A stretch of 44,826 nt of DNA, taken from Berkiella sp964502705 (GTDB taxonomy: Bacteria > Pseudomonadota > Gammaproteobacteria > Berkiellales > Berkiellaceae). Within the stretch, counting starts at the first letter, position 1. The number at the start of each line of letters is the position of its first letter. The stretch covers positions 1 through 44,826 of the forward strand of contig CAZCXZ010000011.1 of the NCBI GenBank assembly GCA_964502705.1, read 5' to 3'. The position numbers and the translations under genes were made by a program. This document shows positions 34,367-42,393 of this stretch, piece after piece. Under the pieces are notes generated by a model. It had not been told where the DNA came from. It did no database searches and was given only the letters and a program-made list of their open reading frames with translations.

Positions 34367-35563
34367 CTATGGATTCCTACGGTGTGCTTTTGAAGGACTT
34401 TGTTGAGGATCATCATCATCAGGTCGCTTTTGAGAAGTTGCAGGCAGACTAAATATGATAACATCGGGTCTTGGATCAGGTAATTCAACAGGAGAATCTT
34501 TAGGTACTGTTATCACAGGTTTATGTTGTCGACCCAGCTGTTGCTGCGACCATGGTTCACCGAATTTTGTCGCTAAATTTTCAGGAATTTTCTCAAGGTA
34601 ATTATCATGTATTAAACATGGACTGTGTTCATCATTAGAGAGTTCATTTATATGGTCGATTTGTAATGAATGTAATAAATTATAAGTACAATCAATATAA
34701 GAAATAGCGTTTCCATCGATATGCAGTTCTCGTAATTGATTATGCGAACAATTAAAATATTCAAGTTCTAGAATTTTACTAAGATACACTGCAGTAAGTT
34801 TATTATGATTGCAGCCTAAAGCAAAGAAATGACTATAATGGCGCAGATCTAAGCTTCCTTGTAAATGATTATGACTGCAATCTAAATCTATAAGACAAGG
34901 TAGATTACCAAGGACTAACGCTGACATGCCGTTGTGAGGGCAATCAACCGTTGATAAAGCAGGTAAATCATCTAAAATGAGTACTTTGATATGATTGTTG
35001 CTACAATCAATTTCGCTAAGATTGTTAAAATAGTTTTGATTTGCGGGATCTTTATATAATCTTTGGGGTAGCCGAGTAATGCCAAGTTTAGCGATATCCA
35101 GCTTAGTGCCATTATGATCCATGCAAGGTGTAATTATTTCAATGTTTATTTGATCTAAAATCAGGTCTAGTGCTTCAAGTCGCTCTAATTTCGTCATAGT
35201 GCCAAGTTTTGACTTAACCATATTCATATGAGGTAAAGCGATGGTAGGGTGATGCCTAGTTAGTTCAAAGATTTCTTCTTGTTGAGATTGGCTAACCTTT
35301 CTGCGTGCTGCAAGGTATTCATTGATGGGGTCAGCAGTCATCAATTTTTCAGGTAAAGTAATATCAAGTTTTCGTAAACGATGATACAACGTTGTAACAA
35401 TAGGTCTTGTTACAGTATGGTCTGTTCCAATATCTTGAAATAATTTTGTTGTGCGTATAAAGCGGTTTAAATCTATCGCAGAGAAATACGATGCAATATT
35501 AAGCCAGATTTCAGCAGGAATACCTAATTCATTCGCAGCTATTGGCTCGCTTCCCTTGATCAT
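34367..35563 (-). CDS. F-box and leucine-rich repeat protein, second copy
   Basis: 398 aa from ATG 35563 (MIKGSEP), chosen because GGAG lies 5 bases upstream and the start matches its paralogue (MIKGSSK); the longer frame to 35671 is unsupported. F-box about residues 12-46: LGIPAEIWLNIASYFSAIDL then NRFIRTTKLFQDI. The following DHTVTRPIVTTLYHRLRKLD is nearly the same as in the neighbour. LRRs follow (LSEIDCSNNHIKVLIL; LIDLDCSHNHLQGSLDL; LEYFNCSHNQLRELHI). The C-terminal 60 residues are Pro/Asp-rich and end SPSKAHRRNP. First gene of the tandem family; 112 bases separate it from the next one. Divergent from the cyclase gene. Candidate host SCF-hijacking effector. Confidence 0.82.
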   Translation of the reverse strand: MIKGSEPIAANELGIPAEIWLNIASYFSAIDLNRFIRTTKLFQDIGTDHTVTRPIVTTLYHRLRKLDITLPEKLMTADPINEYLAARRKVSQSQQEEIFELTRHHPTIALPHMNMVKSKLGTMTKLERLEALDLILDQINIEIITPCMDHNGTKLDIAKLGITRLPQRLYKDPANQNYFNNLSEIDCSNNHIKVLILDDLPALSTVDCPHNGMSALVLGNLPCLIDLDCSHNHLQGSLDLRHYSHFFALGCNHNKLTAVYLSKILELEYFNCSHNQLRELHIDGNAISYIDCTYNLLHSLQIDHINELSNDEHSPCLIHDNYLEKIPENLATKFGEPWSQQQLGRQHKPVITVPKDSPVELPDPRPDVIIFSLPATSQKRPDDDDPQQSPSKAHRRNP

Positions 35564-35819
35564 ATTATCTCCGATTATTAAATTTAATTTGGGGTTGAAT
35601 TTAATATAAGGAAACGTCATTGTCTGTGGTAAAAATCCCTTGGTGAATAATTTAACGAAAGTGATAATCATGTTTGGTCGGAGTATACCCCTTTAAAACA
35701 GTTAATCTACACGCGAAATATAATCTCAACTTGCACTAACTTGTCGTGATATATTAACTGAATTAACAGCAATTATTATGCGCTGTATATTTTTACCTTC
35801 TATTTGATTTAGAGGGATT
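35564..35819. promoter_or_regulatory. Divergent promoter region between F-box/LRR and cyclase genes
   Basis: 256 bases without a convincing gene, AT-rich, between two divergently transcribed effector-like genes; it should hold both promoters. I could not assign -35/-10 pairs with confidence. AGAGGGA lies just before the cyclase ATG at 35820. Confidence 0.4.
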
Positions 35820-37727
35820 ATGCACGAAGAGACGCATCTCGTTATAGCCAATAGAGGGCTCAAAACAGGTCCACAAGCCTTACGTGAGTGCGGAATGCAG
35901 CCTGAATTCGCCGCTAGCCTGCAACTGATGCAAAACGCGACGGGTACGTCTTTGATTTTACGTGCAGGCTCTCCTCCGGTTTATGATAGGCCGCGTTCAC
36001 CTAAAACCGGCTTAAACCTTTCAAAGACCAGCAATCAAGGCTTTTTTAAAGGCTCACTAGCGCAAGACACAAAGTTCACTCGAGTTCAAACTGATGAAAA
36101 TGGTAAGAAATCAGCGATTGGTCATCACAAAAAGGATAAAGATAGGCTTGAAAACGGACAGCAAAATACGGTTGTTTTGCCGGTCAGAATGAGAGACATT
36201 ATTCGGGAGTTGCGAGAAGGCGGCGATCTGCAATTAACTAAACTTGGTAAGGGGCCTGATGGTAATACTGAACTACGATTTTGTTACAAAAAAGGAAAGG
36301 GAGATAAAGATTTTAAAGGTGAATTTGTGATCCGCTTCAGTGAGGGAAAAACATTTCAAGCGACGGATACGCGCGACTGGGATAGACCAGAAAATGATCC
36401 CGAATATGATGCTAAAAAACGAATTATACGCAAGCCTAATGGCGTGCATATGTCTGATGGGCTTTGGGAGAGGCTATATAATTTTGCAAAAGACAAAGAA
36501 TTCCCATTAGCCTATACAAATCAAGCAAATAGCAATGATCTCACTCCCGCAAAAGTGTTTGCTAATAATGAAGGACTGATTGTAACCGGTGATTGGGACG
36601 GCTTAGCATTAGGGCATCCAGCAGATTTACCTGAAAACGCTAAGCGCATTTTCAACACATTCTCAGATGATCCAGCAGAAAAGTTAGCCTTAATTAAACA
36701 AACGCGAATTTTACTTGATCAATTTAAAACCAAAATCGACCATAAAGAAATGCGTGGTGAAGCACTTAGTAAATTTGAAATAATGATTAGAAATACAAGA
36801 TATGCTGAACTCTACACCGAGTTTTCTTTGCAAAGAGCAGGCTGTATCACACCATTCGAGTTCTTAACGAATTGTATTGCTAATTGTGCCTACAAAGAAG
36901 CTCAGATAAATTATGTACGGGATGAAAGTAAATCAACAGGCATGGAAAAAGCATATGAATCAGCAGTGCAATTAGGTAGAAAGTTAAGTTTACGAGGTGC
37001 AACGCATTCTGAGGCATTAAAAGAAGCGTCTAAACATGCTAAAGCTATCGTTATTAGTGAACAAGTGAGAGTCGCCAATACAACAGTTACCCCAGAACAA
37101 GAAAAGGTTACCGTTACCGATGTGCGAAGATCGCATAGTTTTCGTGAAACGCGCAGTAAATTATTTGAGCATATTGATAAACATTTAGCGGAAAATATCT
37201 CAAATCCAGATCAGGATATTAAACCCATACCCCATCCTGACTATGACACCAATATACAAGACTTATTTCAACATGGCTATGATATGCGCAATCCTTACGG
37301 CTCAAACTTGGAAGGTGCATGGTTACTACTTTCTAACGATGGCATGATTGTACATGGTAAAACCCAGGAAGATTTGATTGAGATCATGCTTTCAGGAGAT
37401 TTTTTAGAGCAAAATCGAATCGATATTAATTTTGCTGCCGATATGGGGGCTGGGTGGCATAAAGTGGTTTCAAAACAAATTGCATTGGGGCAAACTGTAC
37501 CTGAAAGAACCAGAGAAGCCTTGCTAAGCTATCAACAAAGCCAACAAGCTGAGGCAAAAGTATCTATAGAGGCAAAAACAGATGCAGTGCCATCAAAAGC
37601 AGTAGATCATGCACCAAAGCCTGTGTTGTTTGGCTATGCATCAGAAGTTCAAAAGCCTGCTGCGGCACCTGTTGCTGAAGTAACCATGAGAGAGGATCAA
37701 GATGTTAGAGCAAGCCCCAGAAAATGA
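35820..37727 (+). CDS. ExoY/edema-factor/CyaA-like nucleotidyl cyclase, candidate effector toxin
   Basis: 635-aa protein, no signal peptide. Catalytic elements of the edema factor/CyaA/ExoY class II cyclases are in order: K62...K69 in SPKTGLNLSKTSNQGF (same 7-residue spacing as K346/K353 of edema factor), metal-binding D258/D260 in IVTGDWDGLALGHP, and H485...N491 in LFQHGYDMRNPYG (same 6-residue spacing as H577/N583). The residue matching edema factor H351 is Leu67 (Lys in ExoY). The N-terminal 60 residues also follow ExoY (GMQPEFAASLQLMQ...). Between the DWD and His/Asn motifs are about 225 residues instead of about 85, an insertion rich in helices. C-terminus: Ala/Pro-rich, ending RASPRK. 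It overlaps the next gene by 26 bases. Such enzymes make cAMP/cGMP/cUMP in host cells and usually need a host activator (family knowledge). Confidence 0.75.
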   Translation: MHEETHLVIANRGLKTGPQALRECGMQPEFAASLQLMQNATGTSLILRAGSPPVYDRPRSPKTGLNLSKTSNQGFFKGSLAQDTKFTRVQTDENGKKSAIGHHKKDKDRLENGQQNTVVLPVRMRDIIRELREGGDLQLTKLGKGPDGNTELRFCYKKGKGDKDFKGEFVIRFSEGKTFQATDTRDWDRPENDPEYDAKKRIIRKPNGVHMSDGLWERLYNFAKDKEFPLAYTNQANSNDLTPAKVFANNEGLIVTGDWDGLALGHPADLPENAKRIFNTFSDDPAEKLALIKQTRILLDQFKTKIDHKEMRGEALSKFEIMIRNTRYAELYTEFSLQRAGCITPFEFLTNCIANCAYKEAQINYVRDESKSTGMEKAYESAVQLGRKLSLRGATHSEALKEASKHAKAIVISEQVRVANTTVTPEQEKVTVTDVRRSHSFRETRSKLFEHIDKHLAENISNPDQDIKPIPHPDYDTNIQDLFQHGYDMRNPYGSNLEGAWLLLSNDGMIVHGKTQEDLIEIMLSGDFLEQNRIDINFAADMGAGWHKVVSKQIALGQTVPERTREALLSYQQSQQAEAKVSIEAKTDAVPSKAVDHAPKPVLFGYASEVQKPAAAPVAEVTMREDQDVRASPRK

Positions 37728-38049
37728 TATTACAAAGTTTGAAGAATTTCGCAAGTTGTGTCGATTATTGGCAGATCAAGGAATTCGTTCTGAAAATTAC
37801 GATTCTGTTAACGCCGCCACTTGGCAATATGCGTTATTCAAAGACGGCGTGGACAATCAAGAACTGTCTGAAGCGGCAAGTGCTTTAGCAAGTTACAAAA
37901 CTGCTTTGACCAAGGCAGCACAGGATATTACCGATCGTGGTCAAATGAGCAATAGTGTTAAGCCAATTGTTATGCAGTTACAAACACTGGCAGAACAGGT
38001 ATCTACGGCATTTACCGAGTCGTATAAGCAACGTAGCAAGCTAAAGTAA
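37702..38049 (+). CDS. Small helical protein coupled to the cyclase
   Basis: 115 aa, all-helical appearance (FEEFRKLCRLLADQG; ASYKTALTKAAQDI; VMQLQTLAEQVSTAF), no signal peptide. Its start lies inside the last codons of the cyclase gene in another frame (26-base overlap) with GAGAGGATCAAG before the ATG, so the two are translationally coupled. No family recognised. By position it could be a chaperone for secretion, a protein that keeps the cyclase inactive inside the bacterium, or an independent effector. A pair of REP-like motifs follows its stop. Confidence 0.65.
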   Translation: MLEQAPENDITKFEEFRKLCRLLADQGIRSENYDSVNAATWQYALFKDGVDNQELSEAASALASYKTALTKAAQDITDRGQMSNSVKPIVMQLQTLAEQVSTAFTESYKQRSKLK

Positions 38050-38072
38050 ACTCTTCATTTAAATCCTCAAAA

Positions 38073-38106
38073 GGACAGCCATTTCACCCTTAAAAAGGAC
38101 AGCCAT
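38073..38106 (+). repeat. REP-like motif pair after the cyclase operon
   Basis: Exact GGACAGCCAT at 38073-38082 and 38097-38106, direct copies 24 bases apart, starting 24 bases past the stop at 38049. Both are followed by TT and A-rich sequence as at the RAYT. Confidence 0.8.
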
Positions 38107-38188
38107 TTAAAACGCAAATAAACGATTTACAATAAACTCTAATAGTTCCAGAATATTAAATTGTTAAGCTGAGTTGGAGTTGTGCCCC

Positions 38189-38845
38189 ATGTTAAAGCCA
38201 AATCAACGATTATTAGGGATATTGTTAGGCTCTTTACTAAGCTTTGGCGCATCCGCGGTGCCGCCTGCTTATTTTCACTGCGGTGATAGCAAAGTATCCG
38301 CTTATTTTTACGATGAAAATAAACTCTTATTGACTATCGATGGCAAAGAGCATGAGCTTGTCTCGGTGATATCAGGCTCGGGTGCTAAATATGAAACCCC
38401 AAAGGGGACTAAACCTCTTGTGATGTTTTGGAATAAGGGAACTGAGGCAACATTAGAAGTAGCCTACAATACCTATCCATTATGTCATCAAGAAAAGGCC
38501 CCTATAAAAAAGCCAACCACTATTTTGGAAAGAGAGTGGAAGGTCGAATCGATTGGCAACAAAGCCGTCGTGGGTGAAGTGCCATTAACTCTCATGTTTC
38601 AAAAAAGTGATAAGCTCGTTGGCTTTTCAGGCTGCAACCGTTTTGGCGGCACTTACGTGCTTATTGGTGGCAAACTTGTTATTAAGCAAAACATCTATAC
38701 CACCCGTAAAGCTTGTTTAAGCGATGATCTGATGGAACAGGAAATGCGTTTTTTAGCGCTATTAGCAACCATGACCCAAGTCAAATTGGAAAATGGTGAG
38801 TTACGGTTATCGAATGATAAACAAGAGCAAATTCTGCTTCGCTAA
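38189..38845 (+). CDS. Periplasmic MliC-META two-domain protein, paralogue
   Basis: 218-aa paralogue of the 30910-31581 product. Signal peptide LLGILLGSLLSFGASA, then MliC domain (AYFHCGDSKVSAYF; ISGSGAKYETPKG; VMFWNKGTEATLEV; PLCHQ) and META domain (REWKVESIG; FSGCNRFGGTY; TRKACLSDDLMEQE). The ATG at 38189 has GGAG 8 bases upstream; the upstream TTG at 38174 is in frame but unlikely. The META motif TxMAC is here TRKAC, a small divergence. The two copies bracket the LRR/cyclase island, suggesting a duplication that spans it or separate recruitment of lysozyme defence genes. Confidence 0.85.
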   Translation: MLKPNQRLLGILLGSLLSFGASAVPPAYFHCGDSKVSAYFYDENKLLLTIDGKEHELVSVISGSGAKYETPKGTKPLVMFWNKGTEATLEVAYNTYPLCHQEKAPIKKPTTILEREWKVESIGNKAVVGEVPLTLMFQKSDKLVGFSGCNRFGGTYVLIGGKLVIKQNIYTTRKACLSDDLMEQEMRFLALLATMTQVKLENGELRLSNDKQEQILLR

Positions 38846-38915
38846 TATGTTTCTTAAGTTCACAAAAAAGCTTATAACCCTTAGTAACGCACTTTATTTG
38901 ATGTATTGGTAGCCG

Positions 38916-40919
38916 TTATTTCTTCGGTCGCTTGGGATAGGATATCCGTGACTCGTTAGTTTCAGTTTCATTTTGTGTATTTTCAGCAGGGCCTTGTTTT
39001 TGATCCTGAAAATGGCTAAGCAGTTCTTTTATGGGATTAAGCATTTCCCGAAAATTGTGTTGTTCTAGCTCACGTTCTCTCTTGGTTTTTTTTAGTTTTT
39101 CACTTAAGTTCACAATCGTTTGCTCTTTTTCTTTTAATAGGAGTTTGAGTTTTTCATATTCTGCTAGGCGCTCAAACTCTTTGAAAGACCAAGTGCTATC
39201 TAAATCACCGTGCATGACTTCCAAAAGATGTTGAGGTATAAATGTGCTGCCTACATCTGTGCCATTCCCAAGTAGATGATTAACATAGATCCTGGCAATC
39301 AGCTGTAATGTGGTATGCCTATTCTCATCGTTCTCGATTTTAAGCGCAAATTTAAGGGCAGTATCAAGTTGTAAATGCTTGGCGTGACTATTGGAAGCTT
39401 CAGTTGCTATGCCAATGAACCGAGTAGAATATTCATTGCAGATGGTGTCAAAATAATAGGAATCTGTTGGCAATTCTAAAAACGCACGAGCGGCTAGGTC
39501 CACCTTGTTCATTATTTCAAAGTAGCTGCCAAGTTCATAATAGGCTTCTGAATACCCTGCAAGTTTGGCGGCCTCGGCGGCTGAAAAGAGCTGTTTTTCA
39601 TCGGTGCTAGTGTTTTCAAGTAACGCAGCAAGATTTAATCTTGCTATGACGAGATTTTGTGCTTCGTTAGGTAATGTTTCTTTATTTAAGTCTGTTAAGC
39701 TTTGCACATCAAAAGCAATATGAGCTAAAACGCCCATCAACGGTTTTGCGGTTCCGTTAGCAGCAGTGTTAGCAAGCATTGATAATGTGCTTTGGAATTT
39801 AAGGGAGCCATCTTGCGGGCTTGCATTAAAATCAGCTGCAGTGAATTGGTCTTTAAATTGATTTAAAAGCCTCATTAATGCTTCAGGGTTACCATTATCT
39901 GCCGCATCAGCAAGCAACCACAAGATACTGATACCATTTTTGGTTTTATCTTCGGTGCAAGCGGTAAAATCGTCTGCCGTCAATTGGTCTTTGTATTGGT
40001 TTAAAACCGCAATGAAAGCTTCAGTTTTGTCATTAGATACAGCGTCAGCGAGCCACCATAAAACACTGATGCCTTTTAGGGGGCCATCTTGCGGGCTTGC
40101 AGTAAAATCAGCTGCAGTGAATAGATCTTTGTATTGGTTTAAAACCATCATGAAAGCTTCAGCTTTGCCTTTAGCTGCTGCATGAGCGAGCATCCATAAA
40201 ACACTAATGCCTTTATGTTGTTGATCTTGCGCACACGCCGTAAAGTCGGCTGCGGTGAATTGTCCTTTAAATTGGTTTAAAACTGCGAGCAAACCTTCAG
40301 GTTTTCCTTCGGCTGCGGCATAGGCAAGCCACCATAAAACACTGATGCTTTTAAGAGGGCCATTTTGTGGGCTTGCAGTAAAATCAGCTGTGGTGAATTG
40401 GTCATTGTATTGGTTTAAAACCGCTATTAAAGCCTCGGGTTCACCGTTATGCGCTGCATCAGCAAGCGCCCATAGGACACTAATCCCTTCATCAATTCCA
40501 TTTTGCGCGCTAGTGGTAAAATCGGCTGCCGCTAATTGGTCTTTGTATTGGTTTAAAACCACCATGAAAGCTTCAGGGCTACCGTTAGATGCTGTTTCAG
40601 CAAGCAACCATAATGCGCTTTTGCCCTTTAAAATTCCGTCGTTGATGGTGGTTCTAAATTCATCTATTTTAAATTTGGCTATGTTATGTTCGAAATAGTT
40701 CGGCATTAACATGGAAACTATTAACGTAGCATAAAGAGCATTTCTGCTAAGTCCTTCGTTAACCAATTCATCAATTTGTTGTGGATTTTGCAAAAATAGG
40801 ACGTTTAAAGAGTATGATAATCTGAGTCTGTCTTTGGCTGTCAAAGAGGTGAGCTGAGCTAAATCAGCTGTTTTAAGGATGTTAAATGCAAGCTCGTTAC
40901 TGCCAAGATCACTTATCAT
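38916..40919 (-). CDS. Protein with 46-residue tandem repeats and coiled coil, candidate effector
   Basis: 667 aa, no signal peptide. Residues 100-404 hold six full repeats and one partial of exactly 46 residues, consensus ISVLWxLAxAAxxGxPEA followed by LxxVLNQYKDQFTAADFTA; the pattern recalls ankyrin-like helical solenoids but is a distinct unit. Residues about 430-560 look like TPR/Sel1-type helices (AAEAAKLAGYSEAYYELGSY). A coiled coil follows about 590-640 (KLLLKEKEQTIVNLSEKLKK). The C-terminus is acidic then basic, ending SYPKRPKK. Repeats suggest protein binding. No Shine-Dalgarno better than TTGGAAATAAAT before ATG 40919. A short related remnant lies upstream at 40995-41120. Confidence 0.75.
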   Translation of the reverse strand: MISDLGSNELAFNILKTADLAQLTSLTAKDRLRLSYSLNVLFLQNPQQIDELVNEGLSRNALYATLIVSMLMPNYFEHNIAKFKIDEFRTTINDGILKGKSALWLLAETASNGSPEAFMVVLNQYKDQLAAADFTTSAQNGIDEGISVLWALADAAHNGEPEALIAVLNQYNDQFTTADFTASPQNGPLKSISVLWWLAYAAAEGKPEGLLAVLNQFKGQFTAADFTACAQDQQHKGISVLWMLAHAAAKGKAEAFMMVLNQYKDLFTAADFTASPQDGPLKGISVLWWLADAVSNDKTEAFIAVLNQYKDQLTADDFTACTEDKTKNGISILWLLADAADNGNPEALMRLLNQFKDQFTAADFNASPQDGSLKFQSTLSMLANTAANGTAKPLMGVLAHIAFDVQSLTDLNKETLPNEAQNLVIARLNLAALLENTSTDEKQLFSAAEAAKLAGYSEAYYELGSYFEIMNKVDLAARAFLELPTDSYYFDTICNEYSTRFIGIATEASNSHAKHLQLDTALKFALKIENDENRHTTLQLIARIYVNHLLGNGTDVGSTFIPQHLLEVMHGDLDSTWSFKEFERLAEYEKLKLLLKEKEQTIVNLSEKLKKTKRERELEQHNFREMLNPIKELLSHFQDQKQGPAENTQNETETNESRISYPKRPKK
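39708..40622 (-). repeat. 138-bp coding tandem repeat block
   Basis: Six full and one partial copies of a 138-bp unit encode the 46-residue repeats; copies share long stretches at DNA level, such as those encoding VLNQYKDQ and TAADFTA. Such arrays change copy number by recombination and can be misassembled from short reads. Confidence 0.85.
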
Positions 40920-40994
40920 AATTTATTTCCAATAGGCGCTTCAGTAAAGGTAATGCTGAACCGAAATACTATTCTAGTATACTTACTATATTAG

Positions 40995-41120
40995 TCAAAA
41001 TGATAAAATAAGTGCGTGAATATGCAAAGATTGGCGCCTTTCTTTTGTTTTAATTCCTACTAAATCATCTGTTCTCAGAATATTGAATAGGGCAGCATTA
41101 TTGTCGGTGCCATTAAGCAT
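40995..41120 (-). pseudogene. Remnant of a paralogue of the 46-residue-repeat protein
   Basis: A 41-codon frame starts MLNGTDNNAALFNILRTDDL and ends at TGA 40995. Its start parallels the downstream gene (MISDLGSNELAFNILKTADL), with the same FNIL(K/R)T-DDL core. The similarity fades after about 27 residues and a stop follows, so this is most likely the decayed 5' end of a tandem copy, or less likely a real short protein. GGAAAAAATC precedes the ATG. Confidence 0.6.
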
Positions 41121-41296
41121 GATTTTTTCCTAAAACACGTGGTAAAAGAGAATTATTAAGTTGGTAACTAAATTAGCACGTTAAGGAAAGGCAGCTTGTG
41201 GTAAAAAAACCTTTGACAGGTCTTTTATTAGATGTATCTACAATCGTTACTAATTTAAAAAACTGGTAACGATTGTACTAGGGGGGTGAGGTTGTA
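41121..41296. other. Intergenic region, AT-rich
   Basis: Between the remnant and the deaminase stop. Apart from the inverted repeat at 41239-41277 nothing is recognised. Confidence 0.5.
41239..41277 (-). terminator. Perfect 12-bp inverted repeat after the deaminase gene
   Basis: TACAATCGTTAC (41239-41250) and GTAACGATTGTA (41266-41277) are perfect complements around a 15-base A-rich spacer, 19 bases past the stop. No T-run follows the stem on the minus strand, so it is a hairpin terminator candidate, or a regulator site. Confidence 0.5.
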
Positions 41297-42307
41297 TTAA
41301 GCAGCGTTGGTATCGATTGATTTTAAGTATTTTGCTTTGAGTTCATCTGAGGCAAAACTCGCTACAATACTATTTTTGGCTAACTGGACAATATCTTTTT
41401 CAGTCAGATTTAATCCTTTTTGCGCTGCTAAATAGTTATCAACCATGTAACCACCGAAATAAGATGGATCATCTGAATTGATAGTGACACATAAGCCTTT
41501 ATCTAAGAGCTGCTTGAGATTATGGTCTTGCATCTTCTTAAAAACACAGAGCTTAATATTTGATAACGGACAAACGGTTAATGGGATCTGCTTTTCACGC
41601 AAAAATTCCACTAATTTGTCATCTTCAACGCAGCGTACGCCATGATCAACGCGTTTAACATCAAAAAGTTTTAGTGCTTGCCAGATATAATCGGCTGGGC
41701 CTTCTTCGCCGGCATGAGATACCGTCAAGAAGCCTTCTTCTTTAACGCGTTGGAATACGCGCGCAAATTTTTCAGGTGGGTTGCCCGCCTCGCCTGAATC
41801 GAGCCCAAAAGCGCTGATCCATTCACGAAAGGGGAGCGCTTCTTCAAGCGTTTTAAATGCCGATTCTTCGCTTAAATGACGTAAGAAGCAGGGGATCAAC
41901 TTAAAAGTAATGCCAAATTCTTTTTCGCCATCTTGCAGTGCTTTATAGATACCTGTGATGGCAACCGCAAAAGGAATATTGCGATCAGTATGCGTTTGCG
42001 GATCAAAAAAGATCTCGGTATGGCAGACGTTATCAGCGTGAATACGCTCAAGATAGGCCCACGTTAAGTCATAAAAGTCTTGTTCGGTACACAGTACATT
42101 GGCACCTTGATAATAGATATCTAAAAAGGACTGTAGATTGGTAAATTCATAGGCTTTGCGAACCGCTTCAGGATCTTTAAAGGGCAGCTTTATTTTATTG
42201 CGCTGCGCAAGTTCAAACATCATTTCAGGTTCTAAAGTGCCTTCAATATGTAAATGCAATTCCGCTTTGGGCACATCACGTATTAACTGTTCTATCGATT
42301 TGCTCAT
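41297..42307 (-). CDS. add: Adenosine deaminase family enzyme, probably adenine deaminase
   Basis: 336-aa zinc hydrolase. Metal and catalytic motifs: PKAELHLHIEGTLEPE (HxH), FLTVSHAGEEGP (His and Glu of the active site), RVDHGVRC and INSDDPSYFGGY (metal Asp pair). The SDDPxYFGGY form, rather than the TDDP of adenosine deaminases, is typical of adenine deaminases of the Aah1 type, so the product is probably hypoxanthine from adenine. In this window MtnP would release adenine from methylthioadenosine, giving a plausible substrate source. Start ATG 42307 (MSKSIEQLIRDVPKAELH, the usual start) is preceded by AGAGAAGTC. Divergent from the outer-membrane factor gene. Confidence 0.9.
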   Translation of the reverse strand: MSKSIEQLIRDVPKAELHLHIEGTLEPEMMFELAQRNKIKLPFKDPEAVRKAYEFTNLQSFLDIYYQGANVLCTEQDFYDLTWAYLERIHADNVCHTEIFFDPQTHTDRNIPFAVAITGIYKALQDGEKEFGITFKLIPCFLRHLSEESAFKTLEEALPFREWISAFGLDSGEAGNPPEKFARVFQRVKEEGFLTVSHAGEEGPADYIWQALKLFDVKRVDHGVRCVEDDKLVEFLREKQIPLTVCPLSNIKLCVFKKMQDHNLKQLLDKGLCVTINSDDPSYFGGYMVDNYLAAQKGLNLTEKDIVQLAKNSIVASFASDELKAKYLKSIDTNAA

Positions 42308-42393
42308 GACTTCTCTGATACCTGCTATTCTGTAATGTGGGAGTGGGGATCGTTGTTTTAATATTCAGTTATACAACATATTTAGGTTTAGTC

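Noticed and set aside
39708..40622. Regular 138-bp direct repeats, CRISPR-like at first sight
   Set aside because: The units are longer than CRISPR repeats, have no unique spacers, and encode an unbroken 46-residue protein repeat.
41239..41277. Attachment site or origin iteron
   Set aside because: A single inverted repeat next to a stop codon, without direct repeats, integrase or replication genes, fits a hairpin terminator better.
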